Shown here piece after piece: positions 34,787 through 42,564 of a stretch of 42,564 nt of DNA. Numbering within the stretch: the stretch's first letter is position 1; each line of letters begins with the position of its first letter. This DNA comes from Bin80 sp965207565 (GTDB taxonomy: Bacteria; Bacteroidota; Rhodothermia; Rhodothermales; Bin80): positions 1 through 42,564 of the forward strand of contig CBDBMQ010000027.1 of the NCBI GenBank assembly GCA_965207565.1. Reading direction: 5' to 3'. A program made the translations under genes and the position numbers. Below the pieces are notes generated by a model, which was given only the letters and a program-made list of their open reading frames with translations, ran no database searches and had not been told where the DNA came from.

Positions 34787-35905
34787 ATGGCAAGTGTAAC
34801 CTTTGAAAATGTTCAAAAAGTATACGACAATAACCATCTGGCTGTTGATGGAGTGAATTTCACGGTCGCAGATGGTGAGTTGATGGTACTGGTGGGGCCA
34901 TCCGGTTGTGGTAAGAGCACCACGCTACGCATGTTGGCCGGCCTGGAATCTGTAACGGGGGGATATATATATATTGATGACGTAGTTGTAAATGACATTC
35001 CGTCAAAGGATAGAGATGTAGCGATGGTATTTCAGAATTATGCACTCTATCCACATATGACAGTTTTCAACAACATGGCTTTTGGCCTAAAGCTCCGGAA
35101 ATATTCAAAAGCTGAAATCAAACAGCGGGTAGGGCAGGCCGCTGAAATTCTAGGAATCACGGATATTTTGGACCGCAAACCTAAGCAGCTTTCCGGTGGA
35201 CAGCAGCAACGAGTAGCAGTCGGCCGTGCAATTGTTCGTAAACCAAAAGTCTTTCTATTTGATGAACCTCTTTCAAATTTGGACGCGAAGTTGCGAGTCC
35301 AAATGCGTACCGAGTTAGCTCGCTTGCACCGGGAGCTAAATGCTACAATGGTCTATGTAACTCACGACCAGACTGAAGCAATGACACTGGGGGATCGAAT
35401 CGTTGTAATGAATGAGGGAGTCATTCAACAAATCGATGACCCTGTCACGCTTTACAAGCAGCCCGAGAACCGATTCGTAGCCGGATTCATTGGTAGCCCC
35501 GGGATGAATTTTGTTAATGGAGTCCTTGAAGTAGTGGATGAAACATGGCAGTTCATTTCCGAAAAACGCGACCTACACCTTAGGATTCCTCTGGAATCAG
35601 CTACTGTTCAACCTAATCATCAAGTGATGCTTGGCTTTCGCCCGGAGGATATCAAGCCAGTTTCAAATTCCCGAAACAGCCATGATGAGGGCATTATCGA
35701 GGCGGAGATTGTGTTTGAGGAGCATTTGGGAGCGGAGTCATATGTATATGGCAAAATACCTTCCACCACATTTATGTCTCGTGTAGCTGGCACTTCAAAT
35801 TTCGGAATTGGGCAGCGGTTGCAACTTGAGTTGGATCTCCGCCACATCCATTTTTTTGATGCGAAAACAGGCAAGTTGATTGCTCGTGGAGATGACGTGG
35901 GGTAG
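34787..35905 (+). CDS. Sugar ABC transporter ATP-binding protein, UgpC/MalK/MsmX type
   Basis: This 372-aa cytoplasmic ATPase has Walker A GPSGCGKST 37-45, Q-loop Q83, signature LSGGQ 135-139, Walker B VFLFDE 155-160 and H-loop H193. The C-terminal regulatory OB-type domain (about 240-370) contains Gly-Phe-Arg-Pro-Glu-Asp, the mark of the MalK/UgpC/MsmX group. Such proteins often serve several carbohydrate importers as a shared motor. No permease or binding protein is adjacent, which fits a shared ATPase. It is transcribed away from the LacI-type regulator. It is intact and ordinary in length. Confidence 0.94.
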   Translation: MASVTFENVQKVYDNNHLAVDGVNFTVADGELMVLVGPSGCGKSTTLRMLAGLESVTGGYIYIDDVVVNDIPSKDRDVAMVFQNYALYPHMTVFNNMAFGLKLRKYSKAEIKQRVGQAAEILGITDILDRKPKQLSGGQQQRVAVGRAIVRKPKVFLFDEPLSNLDAKLRVQMRTELARLHRELNATMVYVTHDQTEAMTLGDRIVVMNEGVIQQIDDPVTLYKQPENRFVAGFIGSPGMNFVNGVLEVVDETWQFISEKRDLHLRIPLESATVQPNHQVMLGFRPEDIKPVSNSRNSHDEGIIEAEIVFEEHLGAESYVYGKIPSTTFMSRVAGTSNFGIGQRLQLELDLRHIHFFDAKTGKLIARGDDVG

Positions 35906-35964
35906 GGAGGATAAGACCAACGAGCTTCTTTGCCCTGACCATGGATACTCGTTATCAGAGCAGC

Positions 35965-36843
35965 TTAGATATCGATATACTTGGAAGAAGATTCATCTGG
36001 GCGGGCGTGAGCATACTTACTGGTGGTTGTAAGAGACTGATGGCCCAGAGATTCTTTTACTAGGTGGACTGGGGCCCCATGATCAAGGGCATGGGATGCG
36101 TGAGCATGTCGGAGCCAATGCGGAGATATATTCTGGTCAAATCCTGCATTCTTTGCCGCACTTCGAACAATTCGCCAGATCTGCTGCCTAGACAGTGGTC
36201 CACCTTTACGTGACCGGAAAACGGGCTGATTTGGCTCGGTGGCCTCTGTTTCCGATTTGAGTTCCATTAGCTCTGTCCAGACTGAGGCAGGGACGACTAA
36301 GGTCCTCGTTTTGTTGCCTTTACCCAGAAGCGTGATCTGGCCCTGCTGATTACGGTTTCGTGCAATCACGGCACCCCAATAGAGTCGGCTCAACTCTGAC
36401 ACACGCGCACCGGACGCATAAAACAGCTTCAGCAGCACACGATTCCGCAGTGTGCTTGCTTGAGCAAGAATTTGTTGAATATCTGCCTCGGTTAAAATAC
36501 GCTCGCTCAATTTTTCAGGGACATTAGGCAAGGTGACAGCTGCTCCCACATTAAAGAGTAAATATCCAATTCGATGAGCGAAGCTGAACAGGCTCTTGAC
36601 TGCTGCCAGTTTACGGGCTTGAGTTGCAGGTAAGGCTCCTTTTGCTTTTAGATGATCCACCCAGTCCCAGAGATGCTGCAGCTTAACCTCACTTAGTGGT
36701 AGATCTACAAAGTCTACAAATTGCTCTACATCGCGTACATAGGCTTCCTGGGAATGATGGCTTTTTCCTTGCAACCACAACCGGATGAGATGCAGATCAT
36801 CATCTGCCTGACTGACACGCAAAGATTTGATCGGTACAAGCAT
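35965..36843 (-). CDS. Tyrosine recombinase (XerC/XerD-like)
   Basis: This 292-aa site-specific recombinase has an N-terminal SAM-like DNA-binding domain (about 15-100) and a catalytic domain with a complete set of residues: R147 in SGARVSEL, K175 in LGKGNKTR, H242 and R245 in SPHWLRHAHASHAL, H268 in LGHQSLTTT, and the nucleophile Y277 in SKYAHA. This size and motif spacing match Xer and integron/phage-type recombinases. Whether it resolves chromosome dimers or mobilises the nearby accessory genes cannot be told; no att or dif site was recognised. It converges on the ABC ATPase gene with 59 bp between stops. Confidence 0.9.
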   Translation of the reverse strand: MLVPIKSLRVSQADDDLHLIRLWLQGKSHHSQEAYVRDVEQFVDFVDLPLSEVKLQHLWDWVDHLKAKGALPATQARKLAAVKSLFSFAHRIGYLLFNVGAAVTLPNVPEKLSERILTEADIQQILAQASTLRNRVLLKLFYASGARVSELSRLYWGAVIARNRNQQGQITLLGKGNKTRTLVVPASVWTELMELKSETEATEPNQPVFRSRKGGPLSRQQIWRIVRSAAKNAGFDQNISPHWLRHAHASHALDHGAPVHLVKESLGHQSLTTTSKYAHARPDESSSKYIDI

Positions 36844-37144
36844 ACATAGATCGAAGAAACGTCAATATAATACTGCAATCAGTTGAGTGGAATCCGACTG
36901 AAACGCGAATACAATGTATGAAACCGTGGTGATTCCACGACCGGCATTGGTTAATCCAGTGGAGATAAACGTCTCCAAGGGCGTAATGATCTCATACAAC
37001 TAAACAGCCAATCCTTCGGGAACTGCGAGTATATGGATGAAATCTTAAACTGTCACTCACCGTGAACAGGTGGCAACTGAGGGAAGAAGCATGCAGGTCT
37101 GATAAAGCAAGTCATAATCAGACGAGTTGGCACACAGTTTTCCT
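36844..37144. other. 301-bp intergenic region
   Basis: It separates the recombinase start from the stop of the coiled-coil gene. No gene, RNA or clear site is recognised. A weak hairpin, GGAGA-6-TCTCC near 36960-36980, is the only structure noticed. Confidence 0.4.
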
Positions 37145-37540
37145 TTAGCCAAAAAGTGGTAAGTTCAACGCAGCGAGGAACGCAGCGAGGAGCCCCGCGA
37201 TGCTAACAAATGCCCCAACAATCCAACGCACAAGCCGAGTTTCTTGAGCTTTCATGTCGGCGCGTAAATTACCTTCGATTCTGTTCATGTCGGCGCGTAA
37301 ACCACCTTCCATTCTGTTCATGTCGGCGCGTAAATCACCTTCCATTCTGTTTATGTCGGCGCGTAAATCACCTATTTCTGCACGTACAGTCTGGATTTGG
37401 CTAGTCACAAAATCCTTGGTAGCGAGATCCCGTTGCTGCTTTTCAACAGAATCAGCAATCACTTTGGCATGCACTTGTGCATGTTTCCATACAATCCCCG
37501 CGTCTTTGAGTTTGTGAGCAATTGCGAGAGTATCTATCAT
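37145..37540 (-). CDS. Coiled-coil protein with 11-residue repeats and C-terminal membrane anchor
   Basis: This 131-aa protein resembles small DUF1640/CCDC90-type proteins. Residues 1-50 are helical. Residues about 55-100 consist of four near-identical 11-residue units with consensus Gly-x-Leu-Arg-Ala-Asp-Met-Asn-Arg-Met-Glu, the hendecad period of a right-handed coiled coil. Residues about 103-131 are one hydrophobic helix (Ile-Val-Gly-Ala-Phe-Val-Ser-Ile-Ala-Gly), predicted to anchor it in the membrane. It is probably an oligomer standing off the membrane; function unknown. The repeats are also near-identical in DNA, so copy number may vary between strains. Confidence 0.72.
   Translation of the reverse strand: MIDTLAIAHKLKDAGIVWKHAQVHAKVIADSVEKQQRDLATKDFVTSQIQTVRAEIGDLRADINRMEGDLRADMNRMEGGLRADMNRIEGNLRADMKAQETRLVRWIVGAFVSIAGLLAAFLAALNLPLFG
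37253..37378. repeat. 33-bp direct repeats, about four units, in the coiled-coil gene
   Basis: The 16-mer CATGTCGGCGCGTAAA recurs at 37253, 37286 and 37319, and with one change at 37352. The period is exactly 33 bp, so each unit adds 11 residues without disturbing the frame. Confidence 0.95.
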
Positions 37541-37672
37541 GTCTTCAAAAGAGAGCTATCGGTTCTATGCTCGGCCGAAGATATTGGTTCCCTGGTTGCA
37601 TCTCTGCTAGAGCGATGCCTATCCGTTTCCTTTGACTGTATCTCACTATCTCAGAACATTCCACATATTTCG

Positions 37673-37882
37673 ATGAAAAAATTACTTAATCTGGCTGTCA
37701 TCTGCCTGTTTCTGTTTATTGGGAGTCCATCCACTGCGGACACAGCAGATGGTCCAGATTCGCTAATATGCACTATGGCCGGGTGTACGACATGGGTTTT
37801 ATATCTTGAGACATCAAACGTGTGGACCATGAAGATTCAATGCGAAGAAGACTCTTCCTATTATTATGCGCATCCCCACTGA
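37673..37882 (+). CDS. Small secreted cysteine-containing protein
   Basis: This 69-aa product from the ATG at 37673 has a strong signal peptide (Met-Lys-Lys-Leu-Leu-Asn-Leu-Ala, cleavage likely near Ser-Thr-Ala). The mature part of about 45 residues has three cysteines and several aromatic residues, and ends Tyr-Tyr-Tyr-Ala-His-Pro-His. The upstream extension of the same frame (from 37397) lies antisense to the coiled-coil gene and is not coding-like. I recognise no family. An overlapping frame (37822-38031) continues for 50 residues past the stop, so a frameshifted longer protein is possible. Confidence 0.45.
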   Translation: MKKLLNLAVICLFLFIGSPSTADTADGPDSLICTMAGCTTWVLYLETSNVWTMKIQCEEDSSYYYAHPH

Positions 37883-38062
37883 CCGTTACAAGCATGGGTG
37901 AGTTTGGTTTAAATTCAACAGATGTATGCTACGGGCAACAAGATGAACAGATATTATTGCCGCCATCATCGGAATATGCAGACTTGAAATATACGAACAG
38001 GATATTCTGGCAAGATTTCCATCGAACATGATCATTGCAGGGTTGTGAAGAGTGATGGGATT

Positions 38063-41000
38063 CTATGAGCTTGAAAATAACCTAGCGTCTGATTTAAGCA
38101 TACTATCTTCGTCCGCTGCATATTTACCGCCCAGGCTTACATCAATTACAACGATATGGATTCTCTTGTTGAGCATCGGGTCAAGTTGTATTTCAAGCAT
38201 TGACTTCAGTTCTTCCGGCTTATTCGGAATCCCACCGCCGGATGGCAGCGATTTCATATAATCTGCACCAAACCAGAACACTAGATAGATCCCATGCCCG
38301 TCGGCATTGGGATCGCGCGTGTATTTCGGTACGAGTTGCTCGCTAATTCCGTGCCAGATCTCCCGATGTGAGTTCTTCTTTATTTCAATGGGAACTGAGA
38401 GATCGGATCCGTACGATACGCGGATATCGGCCCTCTTCTCATCTGCATACATTCCCTCTGATTGAGCGTCAATATCGTGTTGCCGGAGAACTGCTTTCAA
38501 ATCTGAAAGCAGTTCATCGCGGCACTCGTTTTCATCCTTGGTGTGTGTGAGTTTTTTCGTTTTATGATCCCGATCCCAATACTGGCGCCAATCATTGGTC
38601 TGCCCATTACGAATCCGATCTGCTAGCCCTTCAAGGACATCAGTTGTTAGAGCCGCAAGATCAGAGGCACTTGCAGGTGGGCCATTTTGGAGAGTTTCTT
38701 GAATCTGTACAATACTGAGATCCGGTCGTTTCGCTGCGCGGCTATTCCATGCCTGAACTTCCTGAGCTTGTCGAATCTCTTGCCTCCAGGTAGCCAGGTC
38801 GGGATCGTCAACCAGCAAAGCAAGTGCTTCTGCCGCATCGTCATCACTACGCCTGCCAAGTTCTTCAATCCATGGGGTAAGGGAGGACAGGTTATCTCTC
38901 ATTCCGTTACCAAGAACGTACGGGCCTTCCTGAAAAACGAGACTTTGCCCCCGTTTACCTAACGCTTGGATAAGCGAAGATAATTCTTCTGGCTGCCAAT
39001 CACTCATGTCTCTGAAGATGAATTCTCTGCTGCCACTCGTTATTAGAAAATCAAAGATATGACGTATACGGGGCTCTCTTCCAGAAGAAAGAAAATCTAC
39101 CATCAATGGAAGACAATGGTCTCTGGCAACGGACAATCCTGCACAAAGCCAATATGCCTTTTGACCTGTATCCATATTTTTACGGTTCAATCGTTTTAAG
39201 ACAACCTTCTGCAAATCTTCGGTGGTCATGCTGCCGGATAGAATAACACTCCAGAGGACGATGCGAAGCGAGTCCAACTGGTACCCGCTGCACCGAGTAG
39301 GGAAGACCGTGAACATTCTGTCCACAGCAAGTTGTGCAACTCGGAAATATTCCCGGTCGTAAGCCATCTTATACAAGTACTCATTCGGCAGTAATTTGGC
39401 GAGAACACAAGCGTTATGAATAGCAACGAGTGAATCAGCCACAGCCTCTGGATATTGTTTAAGAGCTTGCTCAAACCACGTTTTGGGGCAATTAGAATTG
39501 GCGTTGTTGCCTGTCCAATTGTGCAGATGAGGTATATCTATAACGAGGTAAAACCCAAGAAACCGCCGAATTTCTTGATCATTTAGATGACTTAGAATCA
39601 TGCCAGCCTCATACTCCACTTCCTGCATTCCAGCTAAGAAGGGGAGTGCAAAATACGACCGCTGGTTGTTCTCGTGAAGTTTAGCAATCTGTTCAAGATC
39701 CGGCAGGTCATCACGATCCAATAGACTTCGAAATCCCTCACGTGTCGCTTGGGCAAGGCGTTGGTCACCACTCATGTAGGATTCTAGGGAAGCCCTTGGG
39801 TGATTGTCTTGGAAAATTGATCCAGAGAAATAGATACGAGCAAGCCGGTCTAGCAATACCGGTGAGCAGCGCCCCTTTGCTAATTCGATTTTTTGTTGCC
39901 GTACAGGTTCGAGTTCTATTCGTCTCCGTTCCTGAAGGGCAGCTTGTCTTTCTGCTCGTCTCTCTCTATGTTCGGCTTCCTTCCGTTCACGCTGGTTTTT
40001 GTCTCTCAGCCGCCCACAATTCCATTCGCATAAGCTTGATATACCTGACAAGGCTTGCTCCACCTTGTCGTCGGACAACGGATCTCCCCATCCTTCCCTT
40101 ATCAAGACGGACCACTCTGCAAGCCTCTTTGCGATCATTGGATATGTGTCCCAAAGCTCTGCTGCACGGGCAATGCACCATGAACGAAATCCGGTAGGTG
40201 TATTCGTCCCTACGAACTTTAGTCCGACCGTGTGATCGTTCACGATCTTGGATTTCTGTGTGATCAGGTCATGTTCAATGAGGACATACTGTTTTTCTTT
40301 TCGTTGACCTAGCCAATTATGGATTTTTTCACTCGCTTCACGGTCATGCTGTCCAATGAAATCAACTGAACTCTCTGCCGGAATTAGGTCGGATGAGAAA
40401 TCATCTAATTCAACAAGTTCAAACCAGCGATATAGCTCAGGGAACTCCAGTTTATCTCCAGATAATTCCAATCCTCGTGCAAGAAGTTTGAGTACAGTAT
40501 CCGCGAGGTTGTATCGTGCTAATTGCGGGATGACTTCGGGAGCTTGATTACAAAGAGAGTTGATCAATTCTTTAATTTGTTCTTCATTTGATCTAGTCAC
40601 GAGATCCATCCAGAAGTTTGGGTAAGCCGGAAGGTAGTCCTCAATAGGCCCGGTTGGTAGATAATCCCATACTTTCGAGGGCTGTAATTCACCGGGATAT
40701 AAGAATCCCAACACCATCTCTCGTAGGCTAGGTTTTTCATCCAACAACTCATTTTTCACCAAGTCCTCGAGGATTCCCCGCAGAATTTCACCGCGCCCTG
40801 GAGTGTCCGTAAGCATCCGGTTTAGCACGCGGAGAGCCTGGCGGCGAACACTTCCATTCCAACTATGATCGTAGATGATCTGCAACAGTTTATTGTATTC
40901 ATTTTTCAACTGTTGGTCTAGGAGGGCTTGCTCGTTCATGCCCGCACTATGGTGCATCTGATAAACGCCTCTAAGCAGTTGATAAACGAGCGTTTGCCTT

Positions 41001-41130
41001 CTATTTGAGCGTATCGGCGAGTCGGTCAGTCCCCAAATCAGTGATCTGCCTTGATTACCAGCCAAGGTGCCGAGGGCGGCTGCAGAAGGCCAAGTATATG
41101 TGAAAACAATTTTTCGTTCGAGGTGCTCTA
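38063..41130 (-). pseudogene. STAND-like NTPase with PD-(D/E)XK nuclease tail, large C-terminal frame segment
   Basis: The first in-frame ATG is at 41065 (1000 aa), but the frame and family-like sequence extend back to about 41130 (His-Leu-Glu-Arg-Lys-Ile-Val-Phe-Thr-Tyr-Thr-Trp). Most of it is helical-repeat sequence of the sensor type. A highly charged coil lies at about 360-405. The C-terminal domain has the PD-(D/E)XK motifs: D880 in RADIRV, E894-x-K896 in PIEIKK, and a following Glu/Gln helix (EQLVPKY). The upstream frame segments supply the P-loop and Walker B. The whole would be a roughly 1400-aa phage-sensing ATPase with a nuclease effector, inferred from architecture. It is broken by three frameshifts upstream. 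Confidence 0.75.
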
Positions 41131-41318
41131 AGCAGTTTTTGGCGTTCCTCAGCGCTGAAGCTACTCGCGTCGCCGTTGAAAGCTATGGCAACCGGATCTG
41201 CAAGAATCAGGTCTTGTCGTGCCTCGGTGTTCAGGGCAGCAAGCCAAGCTGTAAGTCCCCGAAGATCAGGAAAGGGGATTCCATCATGCCCCGTGAGAAG
41301 AGCAAAGACCCGTCGCAC
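41055..41318 (-). pseudogene. STAND-like NTPase, third frame segment
   Basis: Only 41318-41131 reads as family-like sequence: Arg-Arg-Val-Phe-Ala-Leu-Leu-Thr-Gly-His-Asp-Gly, Leu-Arg-Gly-Leu-Thr-Ala-Trp-Leu-Ala and Leu-Ile-Leu-Ala-Asp-Pro-Val-Ala-Ile-Ala. This is the helical region after the NTPase core. The frame then drifts into a non-family tail because of one extra base near 41126-41131. The apparent GTG start is internal to the ancestral gene. Confidence 0.72.
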
Positions 41319-42149
41319 GCCTCAGACCATCTCGGATCTTTTCGTCCAGATACCGGGCCGACAGAAATTCGGCAAAGAGTCGATGGATTGGAACCCGGTA
41401 TGCAGGACTACCCTCAAAGAGTGCTGAGTTTAAAGCTGTGCAAAGAGCTAAACTATCTTGGGTCTCTACATCTCGCAAAGAGAGAATCTCTGAATCCTCT
41501 GTCTCATCTACAGACCAACCAGCCTTGTTTGAAATCAACATGAGCACGGAAAGCTGACCGACAGATCTAAGAATTGCATTGCTATGGGGTAGGGGGGTAA
41601 ATAAATGAGTGGGACGATACTCTAGGTTCCGTTCTTTCACGAGTTCCTTACAGGCATTTTCAAATATCTTATTCGGGCTGTTAGGCCAGCCGTCGGTTGT
41701 CATAGACTTGAGCAGTACATTGAGCAATTGTGGGTTCCAGAGAAAGGCTTCCATGCCATACTGCATGGCCTGTTGGATGAATATATCCGCATCTTCTCTA
41801 TAGCTTGAGACAATCTTCCGGATGTTATCGTAATCCAACGGTTTCAACTGTAGCACCGGAATTGTGTCGGCGGATGAGAAAGAGGAAAGTTCGTTCAGAT
41901 CGTTAATTCCCAGCCAACCACTAGATCGACAAGAAAGACGGAATCGGGGAACGCCCAATGCCTCCAGTTGTGATACAACCTTATGGATCACATCTCCTGG
42001 GGCTCCTCCTGCCCGAGCTTCGTCCAAACCATCAAGGAAGAGCGGTTTTTCTCGCCACTCGGGATGATTTTCTGGATCGCGATTGATAAAGCGTCGTACT
42101 GGTATGAGTAGCCCATCAACTCGGTCAGCTTCCTTAGAAAACTCGGTGG
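41284..42149 (-). pseudogene. STAND-like NTPase, second frame segment (Walker B region)
   Basis: The first start-type codon is a TTG at 42027, but the frame is open from just after the T6 run at 42150. It reads Glu-Phe-Ser-Lys-Glu-Ala-Asp, then Leu-Leu-Ile-Pro-Val-Arg-Arg-Phe-Ile. Walker B is Leu-Phe-Leu-Asp-Gly-Leu-Asp-Glu-Ala-Arg near 42030, and a sensor-type segment follows: Phe-Arg-Leu-Ser-Cys-Arg-Ser-Ser-Gly-Trp-Leu-Gly. The winged-helix part includes Val-Pro-Ile-His-Arg-Leu-Phe-Ala-Glu-Phe-Leu-Ser-Ala-Arg. It ends at 41284 after a one-base shift near 41310. It directly continues the P-loop segment upstream. Confidence 0.75.
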
Positions 42150-42308
42150 TTTTTTCCCATCCCCGGTTCCCCCAGGTAGCACATAGCCGTACTCCAAGTC
42201 AAAGCCACTGAGTGGCCGTGGTTCTTGTTTGAAATCCCCATCCTCATTCGGTTTAATCTGACTGACCGTACGATCTGCAATGAAAGTCATATTTCCTCCT
42301 CCAGCCAT
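41988..42308 (-). pseudogene. STAND-like NTPase, first frame segment with damaged P-loop
   Basis: The likely start is the ATG at 42290 (Met-Thr-Phe-Ile-Ala-Asp-Arg-Thr-Val-Ser-Gln-Ile-Lys-Pro); the upstream ATG at 42308 is also possible. The P-loop begins Gly-Gly-Thr-Gly-Asp-Gly-Lys and should continue Thr-Thr-Glu-Phe. Instead, an A6 run (42150-42155 on the minus strand) with two extra bases turns it into Lys-Pro-Pro-Ser-Phe and sends the frame to a stop at 41988. After the run this reading is not family-like; the true continuation is in the second segment. Confidence 0.72.
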
Positions 42309-42335
42309 TCCTCAGTGCTTAGCGAAAAGAAATCA

Positions 42336-42564
42336 TTAATTGGAATCCCGCTGGGGCCCCACGATCATGGTCTTAGCGTTTGGGAAGCGAGCTTTAAATG
42401 CATCAAGTCCATACTTTTTTAATGATTGCCCGCTCTTTACCTCAATTCCCAGCAAGTGAGGGCCGCGTGATACGACAAAATCAACTTCATGAGGGGGATC
42501 ACGCCAATAATGAATTCGAGTTATGACTCCCCGAGTATTGAGCAAATGTGCACCAATAGCACTC
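42336..42564 (-). CDS. Partial CDS, C-terminus of an AAA ATPase with DUF4143-type domain
   Basis: The frame is open to the right edge, so the start lies outside; the apparent TTG start at 42545 is internal. The visible 75 residues read Gly-Ala-His-Leu-Leu, then Tyr-Trp-Arg-Asp-Pro-Pro, His-Glu-Val-Asp-Phe-Val-Val and Gly-Ile-Glu-Val-Lys-Ser-Gly. This is the PD-(D/E)XK-like DUF4143 domain that follows the AAA_14 ATPase in a large family of bacterial ATPases. The catalytic-type residues (Glu-Val-Asp and Glu-Val-Lys) are present. Function is poorly known. It ends 28 bp before the STAND-like gene and is on the same strand. Confidence 0.82.
   Translation of the reverse strand, partial: SAIGAHLLNTRGVITRIHYWRDPPHEVDFVVSRGPHLLGIEVKSGQSLKKYGLDAFKARFPNAKTMIVGPQRDSN

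Noticed and set aside
37253..37378. Possible CRISPR-like array of regularly spaced 33-bp repeats
   Set aside because: The spacers between the 16-bp cores are nearly identical to each other, and the period encodes an 11-residue protein repeat in an open frame.
37397..37672. N-terminal extension of the small secreted protein
   Set aside because: It overlaps the coiled-coil gene on the other strand and is not coding-like; the signal peptide begins at the ATG at 37673.
37822..38031. 69-codon frame downstream of the small secreted protein
   Set aside because: It overlaps the better-supported small gene and has no recognisable features; kept only as a possible frameshifted continuation.

Overview
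The window looks like a chromosomal segment from the Bacteroidota/Rhodothermota side of the bacterial tree. This is judged only from gene content: a 545-aa P5C dehydrogenase, a 7TM-HD phosphodiesterase, DUF1080/ThuA/glucose-dehydrogenase proteins, SP and SSS transporters, and few Shine-Dalgarno sites. The assignment is an inference. No rRNA, tRNA or CRISPR array was seen. Both edges cut genes: a restriction-enzyme-like C-terminus on the left and a DUF4143-type ATPase C-terminus on the right.

Region 1 (0.4-9.5 kb) is a carbohydrate-handling block. A minus-strand operon encodes a PEGA-type lipoprotein, a creatininase-family amidohydrolase, a secreted protein of unknown function and a large secreted DUF1080-ThuA-glucose-dehydrogenase fusion. 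Across a 690-bp gap, a plus-strand operon encodes an SP-family sugar porter, an SSS symporter and, overlapping it, a PgpH-like 7TM-HD phosphodiesterase split by a one-base frameshift. Region 2 (11.8-14.5 kb) is a translationally coupled pair: pruA and a dihydrodipicolinate-reductase-like dehydrogenase.

Region 3 (15.0-20.9 kb) starts with a LolC/E-type permease. Its last 200 bp recur as a decayed direct copy 2.7 kb downstream. Between the copies lie two paralogous genes of a family I do not recognise. A 313-bp MITE-like element (14-bp perfect inverted repeats, 6-bp target duplication) and a complete IS630 element follow.

Region 4 (20.9-32.4 kb) and the far right (38-42.5 kb) form a defence island made mostly of broken genes. 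It holds an intact Abi-type protein (STM4504/CBY_0614-like). It holds a single-polypeptide Type ISP restriction-modification enzyme that carries an early stop codon and is cut in two by an IS110 element. It holds an SMC-like ATPase in four frame segments, and a STAND/NACHT-like NTPase with a PD-(D/E)XK nuclease tail in four frame segments. The IS110 left end holds a nested stem-loop that is a good candidate for its bridge RNA. Housekeeping genes are interspersed and intact: moaD-moaE, purC, a LacI regulator, a UgpC/MalK-type ABC ATPase and a tyrosine recombinase.

Every small frameshift I could reconstruct is an insertion (+1 or +2, or a 16-bp duplication). Either the defence genes are decaying, or the assembly carries uncorrected insertion errors. 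Raw reads would settle this.
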